Positions 53,793 to 64,000 of a stretch of DNA of 64,000 nt are shown here, in pieces. Position 1 is the stretch's first letter. Every line of letters begins with the position of its first letter. Under the pieces are notes generated by a model, which did not search any database, had not been told where the DNA came from, and was given only the letters and a program-made list of their open reading frames with translations. The translations under genes and the position numbers were made by a program. Origin of the DNA: Apodemus sylvaticus (Eukaryota; Chordata; Mammalia; Rodentia; Muridae); contig NC_067485.1 of assembly GCF_947179515.1 (NCBI RefSeq), positions 79,232,846 through 79,296,845 of the forward strand, read 5' to 3'.

Positions 53793-54189
53793 GTCTGACT
53801 TTCTTCTCTCTTTGCTCCCTGGGAAATCTAGAAGTGATGGCGGTAGGCCAGCGTCTTCCTATTCTATCTCAGGATACGGCCTCCTCACTTCCGCAGAAGT
53901 GTGGAGGGTGTCTTGGCAGTCTCCATGGGCTCCTGCCTGTGCACTTCTGACATTATCGTACTGTGACTTCCCATTCACTTGTGTCCTGGGGTCTGGAGTC
54001 AGGCCACACCCGGGGAAGGGCAGCACAACGCACCCGTGCCTCCTTTGGCCCTGCTGCTGTACCTCAGGCAGAGGACTCCAGATGACTCTGGATGGTGGCT
54101 CTGGATGCCGTGGGCTCTGTGGAGCTGCTGGCAAGCGTTTCTCTGGAAGGTCCTCTCTGGTTTTGATGCTGATAGGGAGCGACGATTAG
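53665..54189 (+). other. 174-codon open frame in unique sequence (not called as a gene)
   Basis: Overlaps the minus-strand frame by 128 bp. Cys/Ser/Gly-rich, no family recognised. A further plus frame (53979-54329) overlaps it in another register, so the openness is not frame-specific, which argues against coding. Confidence 0.15.
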
Positions 54190-54361
54190 CCCACAAAGAT
54201 GGGTCAGAACTTGCGGATCTGAGGTTCGAGTCTAAAACCCTTCCAGTGACCGAAGCGGATGAGTCTGAGGCTCATGTGTCTGTCATCTGTCTGTATGTCA
54301 CTGGCAAATCCATCTGGGCGTTACCTTGAAATTAAGGCTTGTTGCTTTCCGTCCCAAGCAG

Positions 54362-54405
54362 GAAGTGGGAATGAATAAATGAATGAATGAGTGAACAAAT
54401 GAAGG
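54362..54405. repeat. short (GAAT)n-like tract
   Basis: GAATGAATAAATGAATGAAT and related words. Confidence 0.8.
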
Positions 54406-54591
54406 CTGCTAGGGTTCCTGCACTTGCCTCAGTCATCCCCAGAAGGCTTTCAGTCTGTCATTGTTTGTGCTCCATGACGCCAGCTTCCGGGCTGCTGCCT
54501 CGGTCACGCAGACTTAGTGATGGGAGCCATTACACAGCCGGGGAGACCCTCCCTGCAGGGAAGCCTAGTACCTGGCACAAAGAGTAGGGGA

Positions 54592-54680
54592 CATGCACGG
54601 ATCTCATTCATTTGGCCTGATGCATCCCGGGCACGTGGCAGAGGGCTCGTCTGTCACACCGGCCTGGAAAAGCCAGGGAA
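54592..54680 (+). repeat. 89-bp imperfect duplicate, copy 1
   Basis: Aligns without gaps to 56545-56633 with 14 mismatches by eye (about 84% identity). Shared cores include GATGCATCCCGGGCA and GTGGCAGAGGGCTC. Not a SINE that I recognise. Confidence 0.85.
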
Positions 54681-55105
54681 GCAGGTAACGAACGAGTGAG
54701 CTATTAGGTCATTCCACCTCAGCATCGCGGCTGCCTTTGTGTCTTCATCTTGAGATCAGGGTGGCATGGAGACATGGGACTTGTAGCTCAAAGCCGTTCT
54801 TACTTCATCTACTTCGAAGCCTGTTTTTCCCCTGGTGATAGGCTAGCACACAGTGTCACTTCCTAGTGCCAGCGGCCTGTAGAACTGCATCACCTGGAAC
54901 CAGATTATTTTTCTCTCTGCCCCCTCCCCATTTTGTGCTCCAGAAACATGGCAAATTTACCTTCGGAGTGAAGGGTTTGATATTTTGAGTGCTTGCTTCC
55001 ACAGACAAAAGGCTGAGGCTTTCGTATGTCTCCTCCCCCTCGATTGGTTAATTTTGTCAGCACGAGAGATCAAACGAGGTCAGGGAAGCAGAAGCTGACG
55101 GCCAC
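54681..55105. other. unique sequence, no gene seen
   Basis: No repeat recognised. Confidence 0.5.
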
Positions 55106-55474
55106 ATGGAATTTTGGAGCAGTTGTGTAGAATTTGCCTGGGCCAGGAACACATTATTAGTGTTTTATGTGATTATCTGGAAAGCTGGTGTGCGCTATGT
55201 GTTTGCTAATGAAGACAACAGGGAAGAGGAAGAAGCAAGGACAGACATCAAGAGCTCATCTGCCGCCTCCCAGCCATGGCCTCTGCAAACAGCCACAAGT
55301 TTGGGCCTCGTTTCTTGGCCTCTCTCCATTCTGCGTCTTCTAGGAAAGCCTGCTTGGGTGAACCTTCACTGTAGGTTGCTTGTGGTTAGGAACTTGTTTT
55401 GCTTACATCTGCATCGCTGTGAAGTAGGTACCTCACAACTGGAGGGAGGAAGGACTCACTTCAGACCATATTAG
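55106..55474 (+). other. 122-codon open frame in unique sequence (not called as a gene)
   Basis: ATG at 55106. The product has a hydrophobic segment near residues 14-26 and an acidic EEEEA patch near 41-45. No family recognised. The region is free of SINEs; conserved noncoding DNA would look the same. Confidence 0.15.
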
Positions 55475-56544
55475 AAGTGTGAGCCTGCAGGAGTTTGAGC
55501 CTAAACTCCTCTGTCTTGAACAGAGAACATCATGACAAGAGGTGAGAACAGCTGTGCGCACAGAATCTAAACCAGGAGTTGGACCGTGGCCTCCCGAGGC
55601 TTGCCTGTCTCCATCTATTGCTGCCAGCTAGTTTCCAGTTCCAGCAGGCCCCACAGTCTCTCAAAACATTGTTACCAGATAGGTAGGGAACAGGTGCTCA
55701 GAAGAGAAGCCCATGGGGACCTTTCCTGTTCCAACCATAATAAATCCTGTACACACTCTGAGAAGGACCATCTGTGGGCTGGGGGAGGAGTGTTCTTTTT
55801 AGGGTACCCTTAATATTTCCAAAAACCTGGAGTAATATTAAGTATTCTTATACATGCCTGTGGGTAAAGCTCAATTACTTTTTTGTTGCTGTCGTATCTT
55901 GAAAAATGAGCCTTAACCCTTTTCTCTTTTGAATAGTCTAAAAAAACGAGTTAACAGAAGGAAGTAAGGGATGCAGGAAACAGGAAACTGTGACAGTTTT
56001 TTGAGACTGTGACAACTTAAAGGGTATGTGGGACTTGGGATCAGGCACATCCTTGGCTTTTGACCTGAGGCTGTGTGCTCAGCCTTCTGGAATCTTCTTT
56101 GTATGAAGAATCTTTCAGCGTTTTCTATAACATTTATCTGGGGGAGACCCATGGACAGCCACTGACTTACTAATGATCAGGAGCCACAGTTATGCCTAGT
56201 TGGTACTGTGTTGTCAGCAAGAGTCCTAGGCCAATCTTTCTGGTAGCAGTGGATGCCCATTAGTGATCTAGAACTAGCATGCAGTGGGTGACTTCCAGAA
56301 GAGTCTGGAGATTTAAGGAACAAGGCTAGCAACCCTGCCTCCATGATTGAGAAGTAAATAACACAGTGATGTATCTCTGTGCATGTCTTACCACACAGCG
56401 CTCTCAAAATGCTCAGCCTACTCGCTGTGTTTGCTTCAGACCTTTGCTGAGTTCTGAAGACTGAAGGACACTGGTGGTGACTTTAGAAGAGATGGAACTG
56501 GCTACAACCCAAAGTTCCAGACTGAGGGCAAGAGAGGGAGGAGG
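55475..56544. other. unique sequence, no gene seen
   Basis: No repeat recognised. Confidence 0.5.
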
Positions 56545-56633
56545 CATGCACAGAGCTTGTTCGTTTGGCTAGATGCATCCCGGGCATGTGGCAGAGGGCT
56601 CTTCTGTAACACCATCATGGAAAAGTCAGGGAA
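56545..56633 (+). repeat. 89-bp imperfect duplicate, copy 2
   Basis: Partner of 54592-54680, same orientation, 1,953 bp downstream. Similarity stops within a few bases on the 3' side. Confidence 0.85.
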
Positions 56634-57708
56634 TAAAACTATCACTCTTACCCAGGAGGCCGACTGCATCACACAGACTGCATCCCAGTGAGGAACCGTG
56701 ACAGCGTGTGTCCAATGACGTCTCAAGGGTTCTTGGCAAGGAGGGTTTCCCATTGGCTTCTTTATTCAGCCACACAGACACATTTGCTAAAATTCCAGGC
56801 TCCCGGAAGGGAAGCGGGTGCTGGGCATAAACCATAGAGTTTGCCTGAATGGCTTAGGCGGAATGAGTTGCTCTTTTCGGTTAGGGTGGTGGGAGCCCTT
56901 CCAAACAGCAGGTTCCCAGACACTAGGCAAGGATCAATAAGTTGACCTTGATGAGACTGTTTTCCCACGTCAGTCCCCTGAGCAGCTGGGATTACAGAGC
57001 AAGCCTTGCCAAGGATGGCACTGAGCCTGCTGTGGTGACTCTACTGCACACATTGGAATATGTCAGGCTTGGCCAAGAGCGACTCAGGTGGCTGAAGTCA
57101 TAGTCTCTTCGTTCTGAGCATTGGTCCCCATGCGCCTAGGGTTTGACCGTTGGTTCGCTGCTCTGCCTTGGAGAAGAACTACCCAGTAAGCCTTTCTTTG
57201 TGCACCTCTGATCTCTTGTGTCACAATAGGTAGATTATCTCATCACCTTTGTCCTGATGACATTACTCAAAGAGATATTGCACTCTCTCTATGTGAGACA
57301 CAGTTCCCCAGGCCTTTCATTCGATTGCTTACTCAAGAAGCTTCTAGAACCCTTTGTGTTTGAAGCATTTCATCACCAGAGGTTCTTTCTCATGCGGTCA
57401 TATTCTGATCCTTACTGTGGGACCAGCTTTCTGTCTGACTCACTGTCTAGAACTTAAACATTTCAGTATATTACCTTTAACATGTGTTTGAATATAAGTT
57501 TGTGAGTTATTCCCGACTCTGTATCCAGGAGTCATGGGTGTGTTTTTGCAGTTATGTCTGAACTACTTTGGAACTTAGATGTCTTACCAGAAATGCTGAA
57601 GTTGGGACTTATGCAGGAGAGATGGGCTAGCAGTGCCCTCCAAAGAGGAGTCTTTTATCTTTCCTTCCTGCATTGCTCCATTCTATTTCACAGTTAATAA
57701 TTTTGATT
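56634..57708. other. unique sequence, no gene supported
   Basis: No repeat recognised. Short frames on both strands without features. Confidence 0.5.
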
Positions 57709-57710
57709 TG

Positions 57711-57915
57711 GGGGCTGGAGAGATGGCTCAGTGGTCCCACTTACTGCTCTGGCAGAGGACCTGGGTTCAATTCCTAGCACCCACAGGGCAGCTCACAACT
57801 GTTTGTAACTCCAGTTTCAGGAGATCTGACACCCTCTTCTTGCCTCTATGGGCACATACGTCTGCAGATAAAACACATAAACACATAAGATATAAAAACA
57901 AATATGCCTTAAAAA
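57711..57915 (+). mobile_element. B3 SINE
   Basis: GGGGCTGGAGAGATGGCTCA, GGTTCAATTCCTAGCACCCA, GCAGCTCACAACTGTTTGTA, AACTCCAGTTTCAGGAGATC and an A-rich end (CCTTAAAAAAAGT). Well preserved. Confidence 0.95.
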
Positions 57916-58862
57916 AAGTCTGATTTTAGTGAAACAAAAACTATGCAAACACCTTGCCTTTGGCCGCTGTGCAAACCACACCCCTGGATCATTCTATATT
58001 ACTTTAATCCTTTAGAAAAATGTAGTATTGGTGTTTGATTCTGTTTTGGGTGGGGATCTCCAATACTGAATTCTTCTTGACTGTTTCTGTTTTATCTTTG
58101 TGGTAGTTAGCCAGAGTCGTGCATGCCTTACACTGGGAAGACTCCCAGGAGTAGAACAGACACTGGGCACCGTCACCTGTGACCCCCAGGGATTCTCCCC
58201 CACATCAAACCCAGCCTACCTAAGGACTTGCTCTCTACAGCACAGGCTGAAATCGGTTTTCTTTTTCACAACTCATCTTTGAAGTGATTCTTGTCAGTTG
58301 TTTTCTGCAGTTAAAAAGGCCGTGTGTACTGGGGAGACCTGGGCAGTTTGTTTGTTATGGTTTAATATTTATCGAAAGCTTCAGACTCCGGGTGTTTTTA
58401 TTGACTGGAGGCCAGGCAGTGAGAGCTGCCTGCCTTCAAAGACACCCTCTGTTCATCTGTCCCCTTCTGCTTGCAGGAGGCCTTATCACCGTTTATGGAA
58501 CTGAAGAGCTTAAGTTGATATGGCTAAAATGTGTCTTTTCTGTGTTTGTTATTTTATATTTCTCTGCTTTGGGACCTGGCAGTTTTAAATACCTGGCAGT
58601 TTTGCTTTTATGTTTTCCTCCCCAGTTACTTAGTATTGCTAGTGAGAAACCCTGCTGACTGATTGGCCCACTGCAGAGATGCAATCAGTACGGTGTGACC
58701 CTGAACTTGACCTTTCCTGGAGGCTGAGAGGCAATGGAGACCGGCATCCCTTTTTATTATATCTCTGATATAAAGCAGTCTAGAGAATTTTATCCCCCAA
58801 AACAGAATGGGAAAGGATGTAGTGTTGTCAGATACTTAGTTTCCTTTCTCACAGCAGATTTA
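57916..58862. other. unique sequence, no gene supported
   Basis: Plus frame 58284-58658 (124 codons) and an overlapping 68-codon frame are open. The former is hydrophobic and T-rich in DNA. No family recognised. Confidence 0.45.
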
Positions 58863-58865
58863 ATT

Positions 58866-58980
58866 TGTTTGTTTGTTTGTTTGTTTTTGGCAGCGCTAAG
58901 GTTGGGGACCCAAAGCTACACACATGCATGTTGGTGTAGGGCTCTCCCACTGAGTTTTACTCCCAGCACCCAAGACATTC
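58866..58980 (-). mobile_element. ID-type SINE, reverse, with (GTTT)n tail
   Basis: (TTTG)n at 58866-58886 followed by GCGCTAAGGTTGGGGACCCA ... GGGCTCTCCCACTGAGTTTT, a decayed reverse ID head. Confidence 0.6.
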
Positions 58981-59385
58981 TCTTTAAATTGAGAGGAAAA
59001 AGGTCTCCTTAGGCAGAATTTATTCTTTATAACTCCTCATAAAAGTTACATTTTAATTATGCAGTAATTATGAAGTAGGAGGTCCATCTTCTGCTGTTCT
59101 TAATTTATGTTGGTCTTCTTGGATTCACTTTTGGGCATCTGTTTAATTTGGTATGACCAAAGGTAAACTCTTTCTCCCCCCCCCCCCAGTTTAAATGCAA
59201 CTTTTCTGTGTATATTCTGTTCCATATTCAAAGATGGCAACTACAAATCCTTGTGAGCTAGAAGCACCACATAAATCCACTTCACTGATATCTATGACAA
59301 ACGATAGATTTGACATTTTATAAAATAGATGTGCACAAAAGTTGACAGTATATAACATATTTTTAAGTTACAATTGGAACTTTAT
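58981..59385. other. unique AT-rich sequence, no gene seen
   Basis: An 11-C run near 59178. Confidence 0.5.
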
Positions 59386-59541
59386 TCTTTGTTTGTGGTA
59401 GGGAAACAATATCTCTCTATGCAGCCCTGGCTGTACTGTAATTTACTATGTAGATCAGGTTGGCCTCAAACTCACAGAGATCAGCCTCTGCCTTTACCTC
59501 CAAAGTGTTGGGATTAAAGGCATGTTCCTCTACACCCAGCC
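59386..59541 (-). mobile_element. B1 SINE, reverse
   Basis: CTATGCAGCCCTGGCTGTAC, GATCAGGTTGGCCTCAAACT, AGTGTTGGGATTAAAGGCAT and CTACACCCAGCC. Confidence 0.92.
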
Positions 59542-59727
59542 ATCTTATTTTTAAAGTTATGAAAGAGAAATTTCAATGGAATAAAATCCACTAGCAATAA
59601 CTCTTAAAGTCTTCTTAAAGCATTGGAATGGAACAAATATGACTGACTATGAACCATAGGCTCCAGAAATTATATGGGTATGTATATGTATATGTTATAT
59701 ATATGTATATGCTGAGGTACATGCAAC

Positions 59728-60003
59728 TGGGTATATATGTAGAGGCTAGCCGACAATGTGTGGGATGTCTTTCTCTATTACTTTCTACCTTATTTTTTGA
59801 GAGAATTTTCTTACTGAATCTGGAGGCCATTGGTTATCTAGACTGGCTGGCCTGGGAGCTCCTAGAATCCTCCTGTCTCCACTTCCTGGTGCTGGGATTA
59901 TAGGTGCTTACCATTATTGTTTTTTATTTGGGTCTCGGGGATTTGAACTCAGTTCTTTGCACTTGCACACAGAGGTTTCACTGGTGGAGCCATCTTCTAG
60001 CCC
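59728..60003 (-). mobile_element. composite B4-type SINE, reverse
   Basis: Degraded B1 half (ACTGGCTGGCCTGGGAGCTC, GGTGCTGGGATTATAGGTGC) followed by GGGGATTTGAACTCAGTTCT and GGAGCCATCTTCTAGCCC. Confidence 0.8.
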
Positions 60004-60374
60004 AGTAATTTGCTTTTCTTAATACTTTGATTTCTCCTAAAATTATACAAAATGTGTTTTTTTTTTTCAGATAGACTTCCCTTTACTATCACCATCTTTA
60101 CTTTCACCTGAGCCTCAAAAACTCCCTCCAGAGTTATATACATGTATATGCTGAGGTACATGCAACATCATCCAAGAGTTTCCTAATGATTGTATTCTTT
60201 AGCTTCTGAAAGACTGTCACTAGGGTAATTTTCCCTCTCTTTCTGTTATTTATTTCCTCACAAGGAAAACCAAACCAGAATAGAGTTTCAACCATTGTTG
60301 TACCTTGTAGGGAAGTGAAAGCCTAGGACCTTCATTTCCTCTGTGGGGAGGAACGTGTTAAGTACTTTGGGTTA
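60004..60374. other. unique sequence, no gene seen
   Basis: T-run at 60055-60068. Contains the second copy (60142-60166) of a 25-bp exact direct repeat. Confidence 0.5.
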
Positions 60375-60545
60375 GATAGGTGGTGTCATGTGGTGGGGTA
60401 TAGTGTGGTGTGGGGTGTGGTAGTGTGTGGTGTTAGCACTTAGAATGCAGAGGCTTGAGGACTGCAAACTGAGATCAGGTTGCTTTACAAAACAAGGTCA
60501 TGAAACCACAAAACAAAAACAGACAACAACAAAAAGAATTTAAAA
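60375..60545 (+). repeat. (GTGGT)-rich tract with possible B1 remnant
   Basis: GGTGGTGTCATGTGGTGGGG and TGTGGTAGTGTGTGGTG units, then a possible forward B1 remnant (AGCACTTAGAATGCAGAGGC ... CAAGGTCATGAAACC) with an AAAACAAAAAC tail. Confidence 0.5.
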
Positions 60546-63005
60546 AGAAAAGGGGTATGTACAAATTCAGAAATACCCTACATTCAGTAATGAGATGTGA
60601 TATGATATCAGATTTCAGGCACAAGTATAATGTACACATGTGATGCACATATGTATGTCATGTATACAAATTTACTTCCTCAGTTTTCTTATATTCCCCC
60701 CTCTCCCTCTTCCTCCTTTCCTTCCTGTCTGTCCATCCATCCATCTTTCTGTCTGTCTTGTTTCCTTTCATTTTGAACCATTTTCCTTTATAGACCCTAA
60801 CCAGACAAGCTCACAGAGGAAGACAAAAGTGACCCTATCTAAAAGATGTCTGTTTTGAGAAGGCAGGTTCAAAGAAATTTATCCATGACAGTAAAATCTT
60901 GATGTATGGAAGAAAATTGAAATTTATAGAAAGAAAGCAGGATTTATGAGCAGAAAATGGATATTGTAAACAGATACAACAGGAACTCATTGAACTCCTA
61001 GCAGTGTGGTCAGATACATCAGTGGATAACTTGTGGTCCAATTTTAAGTGTTCATGCAATGACAGAAGAAGGGACAAGAGAGACACATTGATTAAAAGTT
61101 AGAAGTGTGATATTGCGGCTCTTTTCCTGCAGGAGTGGACCCTGTACTGTCTGACCATAGTCAAGCATGGGAATTCTCAACTCCATTCTCTTGGTGTCTG
61201 AGACATGAAGGCAAGAACATACTGCTTAGAATTTACATCAAAGTTCTGCAGTCATCGAGGCCAGAGCTTGGTTGACTTAGCTGTGGTCTGCCATCTTTGA
61301 TCGACTCCCTTTGGCATGAAGATGGATCTTAGTCCTGCTGACCCTTATCCTTGGGTGGCTTCCATTTTGATATCACCATTAAGGACTGTGAGGTAGACAG
61401 AACAATACCATAGACACGAAGAAGGCAGACACAACTGACCTGCGAGGTGGTCGACAGCCTTCCCTTTGTTCTTTCAAACAACCCCGGCCAGTGCTGTAGA
61501 CGTGGTTTCATAGACTGGAAATATTCCTTTTCTTTCCCTGACTTGCCTTTAGCCATTAAAATCATTGCTTCTTGCAATGTCCGCGGTAATAAAAAGAGAA
61601 AAAAAAGTTTTCCCAGTCTTTCCAATGTAAAAGTCATAAACCATGCCTTGGCAACCACGGAGAATTATGTCACTGATTTATTTTTATTATCGGCATAACT
61701 TTTAATTGCCTTGCTTATCCCAGGGACTGGCTTTTGTTAGGGAGAATGAAGTTAACAATGTTTTGAGAAGTTGGTTCAGAGGTGAACAGACCAGGGAGTC
61801 ATGGCAGCAGACGGAGACGTGTTGTCGTCGTCGTTTTCTGAATGTCAGCTACTAATTTTAACATTAATACATTTTTGAAAGGAACGGGAAGTTCTAGACT
61901 GGTAAAAGGAAGGTATGCTAGATGTTCCTGCCATTTGTAGGTGTTACCAAGCATGCTTGCTGCAGATGTCACAAGTAGGCATGAATTTTGCCTCAACCGC
62001 TCCGTTCATTGTCCAGTGGTGACTGTTGAGGACGTCCAGCTACTTGAGGCAGAGATGATGGCTAACAGAGACCCTTTCTCTTTCTGTAACTGAGCCTCTG
62101 CCAATAATTCCCAAGGCCTCTAGAGCTAAACCTCTGTCTGTGTTTGTAGGGAGCTCCGTTCTTTCAAATGCTGAAATCCTGGTCCCTGTTCCTTGGTGAA
62201 TTCTGTGATCTACTCTGAGAGCACAGGAGCCACTGTGTCCTATTCTGGACAAGGAGGAGTAACTGTGAAGGGCCTTCTGAGCAAGTGCAGGGACTGTGCT
62301 GACAAGCTGCCCTTCATCTTCATCCTCAGATGTTGCATCCTTTCTAGACTTGATGGTCCTCAGTTCTTTTGACTAGGCCTCACTTTAGCATCAAAGGCAT
62401 TACTTCGAATGAGTAAATAAGTCATGTGGACTCACTCACTGTCAGTACTGAGAAAGCTAGCACAGGTATTAGGAGGCTGACCCCCCCCACCCCCTCCTGC
62501 CCACCCCCCACCCCCCAAGGACTTTCATGTGAAACACACCCAGAATCCTTAGCAGGACTGGCTGGAACCTCTCTGTCAGTTCTTCCTGAGAGTGAGACCC
62601 GATGGGCTACCCGGCTGCCGCCACCCTCTAAGCAGCTTCCAGATGGTTCTCTAGAGGGAAACTGAGGAGCTGGACTTCCTGCCCAGTTTTGTTTGGAGAA
62701 GTCAGCCAGGTGGTCCCGACATAATTTGAATTTTTCATAAGAAAAAGAAAATGAAGGTTAATTTTTTTTTAATCCAACATTTTGCTTTAGCATTTGGGGT
62801 AGATTTTATTTTTCTCTTTTACTTTTTATTTTTAGTCCTTTGTACTATTTTGACAGAGGGAGATGAGAAAGAATTCTTTCCCTGGACGTTTGCTCCCTGT
62901 AAAGATCACTGGATATGACTGTGTGGTTTGGAAGAGAAGGACTTGGGGCAGGTCCCACACAGTGCTGAACTGAGCACGCCTCAGTGTTGTGGGGGCTGGG
63001 CAGGC
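60546..63005. other. unique sequence, no gene supported
   Basis: About 2.5 kb with no SINE recognised. Open frames on opposite strands overlap at 61329-61698 (109 and 83 codons) without recognisable domains. A C-rich tract (62483-62517) has G-quadruplex potential on the minus strand. ATTAAAATCATTGCTTCTTG and TTTATTTTTATTATCGGCAT at 61554-61695 are AT-rich, enhancer-like words only. Confidence 0.4.
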
Positions 63006-63007
63006 AG

Positions 63008-63138
63008 CCCCTTAGTCTCCCTGAGTTCTGCTACTTTATCTGTGTAATAGAGGCAGTGTTCCTTTTGGATGTTGTGCTGATAAACTGAACTCATTCTTAG
63101 AAAAGTGTCTAGGATGTAGAGCATTTGTAGCCATTACC
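63008..63138 (-). mobile_element. MIR SINE, reverse
   Basis: CTACTTTATCTGTGTAATAG, GTTGTGCTGATAAACTGAAC and AAAAGTGTCTAGGATGTAGA parallel the reverse MIR order (ctcatctgtaaaatgggg, gttgtgaggattaaatgag, gaacagtgcctggcacata). Confidence 0.65.
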
Positions 63139-63702
63139 CTAAGAATATACACGAATTCTACCATGCACTGTGAGTGGTATGAGATTCTGGTCTCTGGGTG
63201 CATTGATATAAACTCAGAATGAAGGGAAGCTGGTCTGTTGGCTGCTGCTTCTGCTCAAAGCTCCATTTTCCACACCAGACACATTTGGAGCCTCTCCAAA
63301 GCAGAGGAGATGCAGCCGGAGTAGCCACCCAGGGTTTCATTGTTACATTATGTGGCTGTGTCTATGTGGAGAATACTGAAATTTGGAAACAGGTGGGAAG
63401 GGAAAGTGCTTGCTGTTAGCTTTCAACATTCCTAAGTAGCTCTATCTATCTACCATGGGCCAGGTCAGCTGTCTCTTTATGCAATTTTCTCCATGTTCAA
63501 AAAATCCTAAGGTAATTTGCTCAGAGAATAGACTCAAGTGTTCTCACTACAGGCACATCACAGTGTCAGACAATGAATATGTAAATTTGTTTCACTGTGG
63601 TAATAATTTCACAGCTTATATGTGTATTTCAGAGTATCACAATATACACCCTAAATATATACATTTTTATTAGTCATACTTTGATGAGCTGCACAAAACT
63701 CT
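63139..63702. other. unique sequence, no gene seen
   Basis: No repeat recognised. Confidence 0.5.
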
Positions 63703-63714
63703 AAATCTATCTAT

Positions 63715-63767
<53 letters not shown>

Positions 63768-63806
63768 GATCTATCATCTATCTATCATCTATCATCTATC
63801 TATCTC
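63703..63806. repeat. (TCTA)n microsatellite
   Basis: About 16 perfect TCTA units (63714-63770), then ATCATCTA-interrupted units. Confidence 0.97.
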
Positions 63807-64000
63807 AAGTAAATTTAAAGGCATCTTGACCTTTTATCTCTAATAATAATGTTATAATATTATTATCTATATAATCACATCTACCAGTACGTCTTATATA
63901 ATATCTTCCTTCTTAGTTCATATTGCGTTCTCTGCAGTGATGGCTGGCTCCTAGCTGCATTCCTAGGGCCGCAGTTGTATCACCTGAGAGAAGAGGAGGC
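63807..64000. other. AT-rich end of window
   Basis: AATAATAATGTTATAATATT and similar to 63905, then unique sequence to the end. No gene seen. Confidence 0.5.

Overview
The window looks like mouse (Mus musculus or a very close relative) nuclear DNA. It carries rodent-specific SINEs of the B1, B2/B3, B4 and ID types throughout. It also has long (TG)n, (GA)n, (TTTC)n, (CCAA)n and (TCTA)n microsatellites, an LTR remnant, ancient MIR and DNA-transposon fossils, and a U6 snRNA pseudogene. AT-rich and GC-moderate stretches alternate, no CpG island is visible, and no bacterial-type gene organisation is present. It reads as intronic or intergenic sequence.

No protein-coding gene can be supported with confidence. 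Most long open frames lie in microsatellites, minisatellites or SINEs and are products of low complexity. The few long frames in unique sequence are 47853-48544 (two segments joinable across a 98-nt GT-AG interval), 53232-53792 (minus), 53665-54189 (plus), 28572-28940 (plus), 55106-55474 (plus) and 61329-61658 (minus). None resembles a protein family I recognise, and they are given only as low-confidence candidates.

Layout: 0-5.7 kb has (AT)n, old MIR pieces, two B1 copies, a large (TG/TATG) block, a hAT-type repeat, a 32-bp palindrome and a 435-bp (CA)n array. 5.7-11 kb is mostly unique with a few B4/ID SINEs. 11-14.3 kb is a nest of a 266-bp (CCAA)n array, composite SINEs, a degraded L1 ORF2 piece and an LTR flanked by a 5-bp target duplication. 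14.3-19 kb is unique plus microsatellites and two G-rich arrays. 19.2-20.4 kb has a B1 whose tail has become a 280-bp polypyrimidine tract. 20.4-23.9 kb is the least repetitive stretch.

From 24.0 to 24.6 kb lies a 27-copy, ~25-bp minisatellite. From 30.7 to 31.2 kb lies a 13-copy, 39-bp minisatellite. 31-50 kb is SINE-rich, with a 21-bp KLF-motif minisatellite at 38.2 kb and the U6 pseudogene at 47.7 kb. 50-54 kb holds hAT-type fossils and a 300-bp polypyrimidine tract. 54-64 kb is mainly unique, with a local 89-bp imperfect duplication, several SINEs and a terminal (TCTA)n array.

SINEs are strongly biased to the minus orientation (roughly 36 minus to 14 plus by eye), and L1 content is very low. 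Both fit a gene-associated, probably intronic, location, but the gene itself is not identifiable here. I found no CRISPR array, operon, intact mobile element or other novel multi-gene system. The observations most worth checking are the minisatellites, the expanded SINE tails, the 89-bp unexplained duplicate pair and the two-segment open frame at 47.85-48.54 kb.
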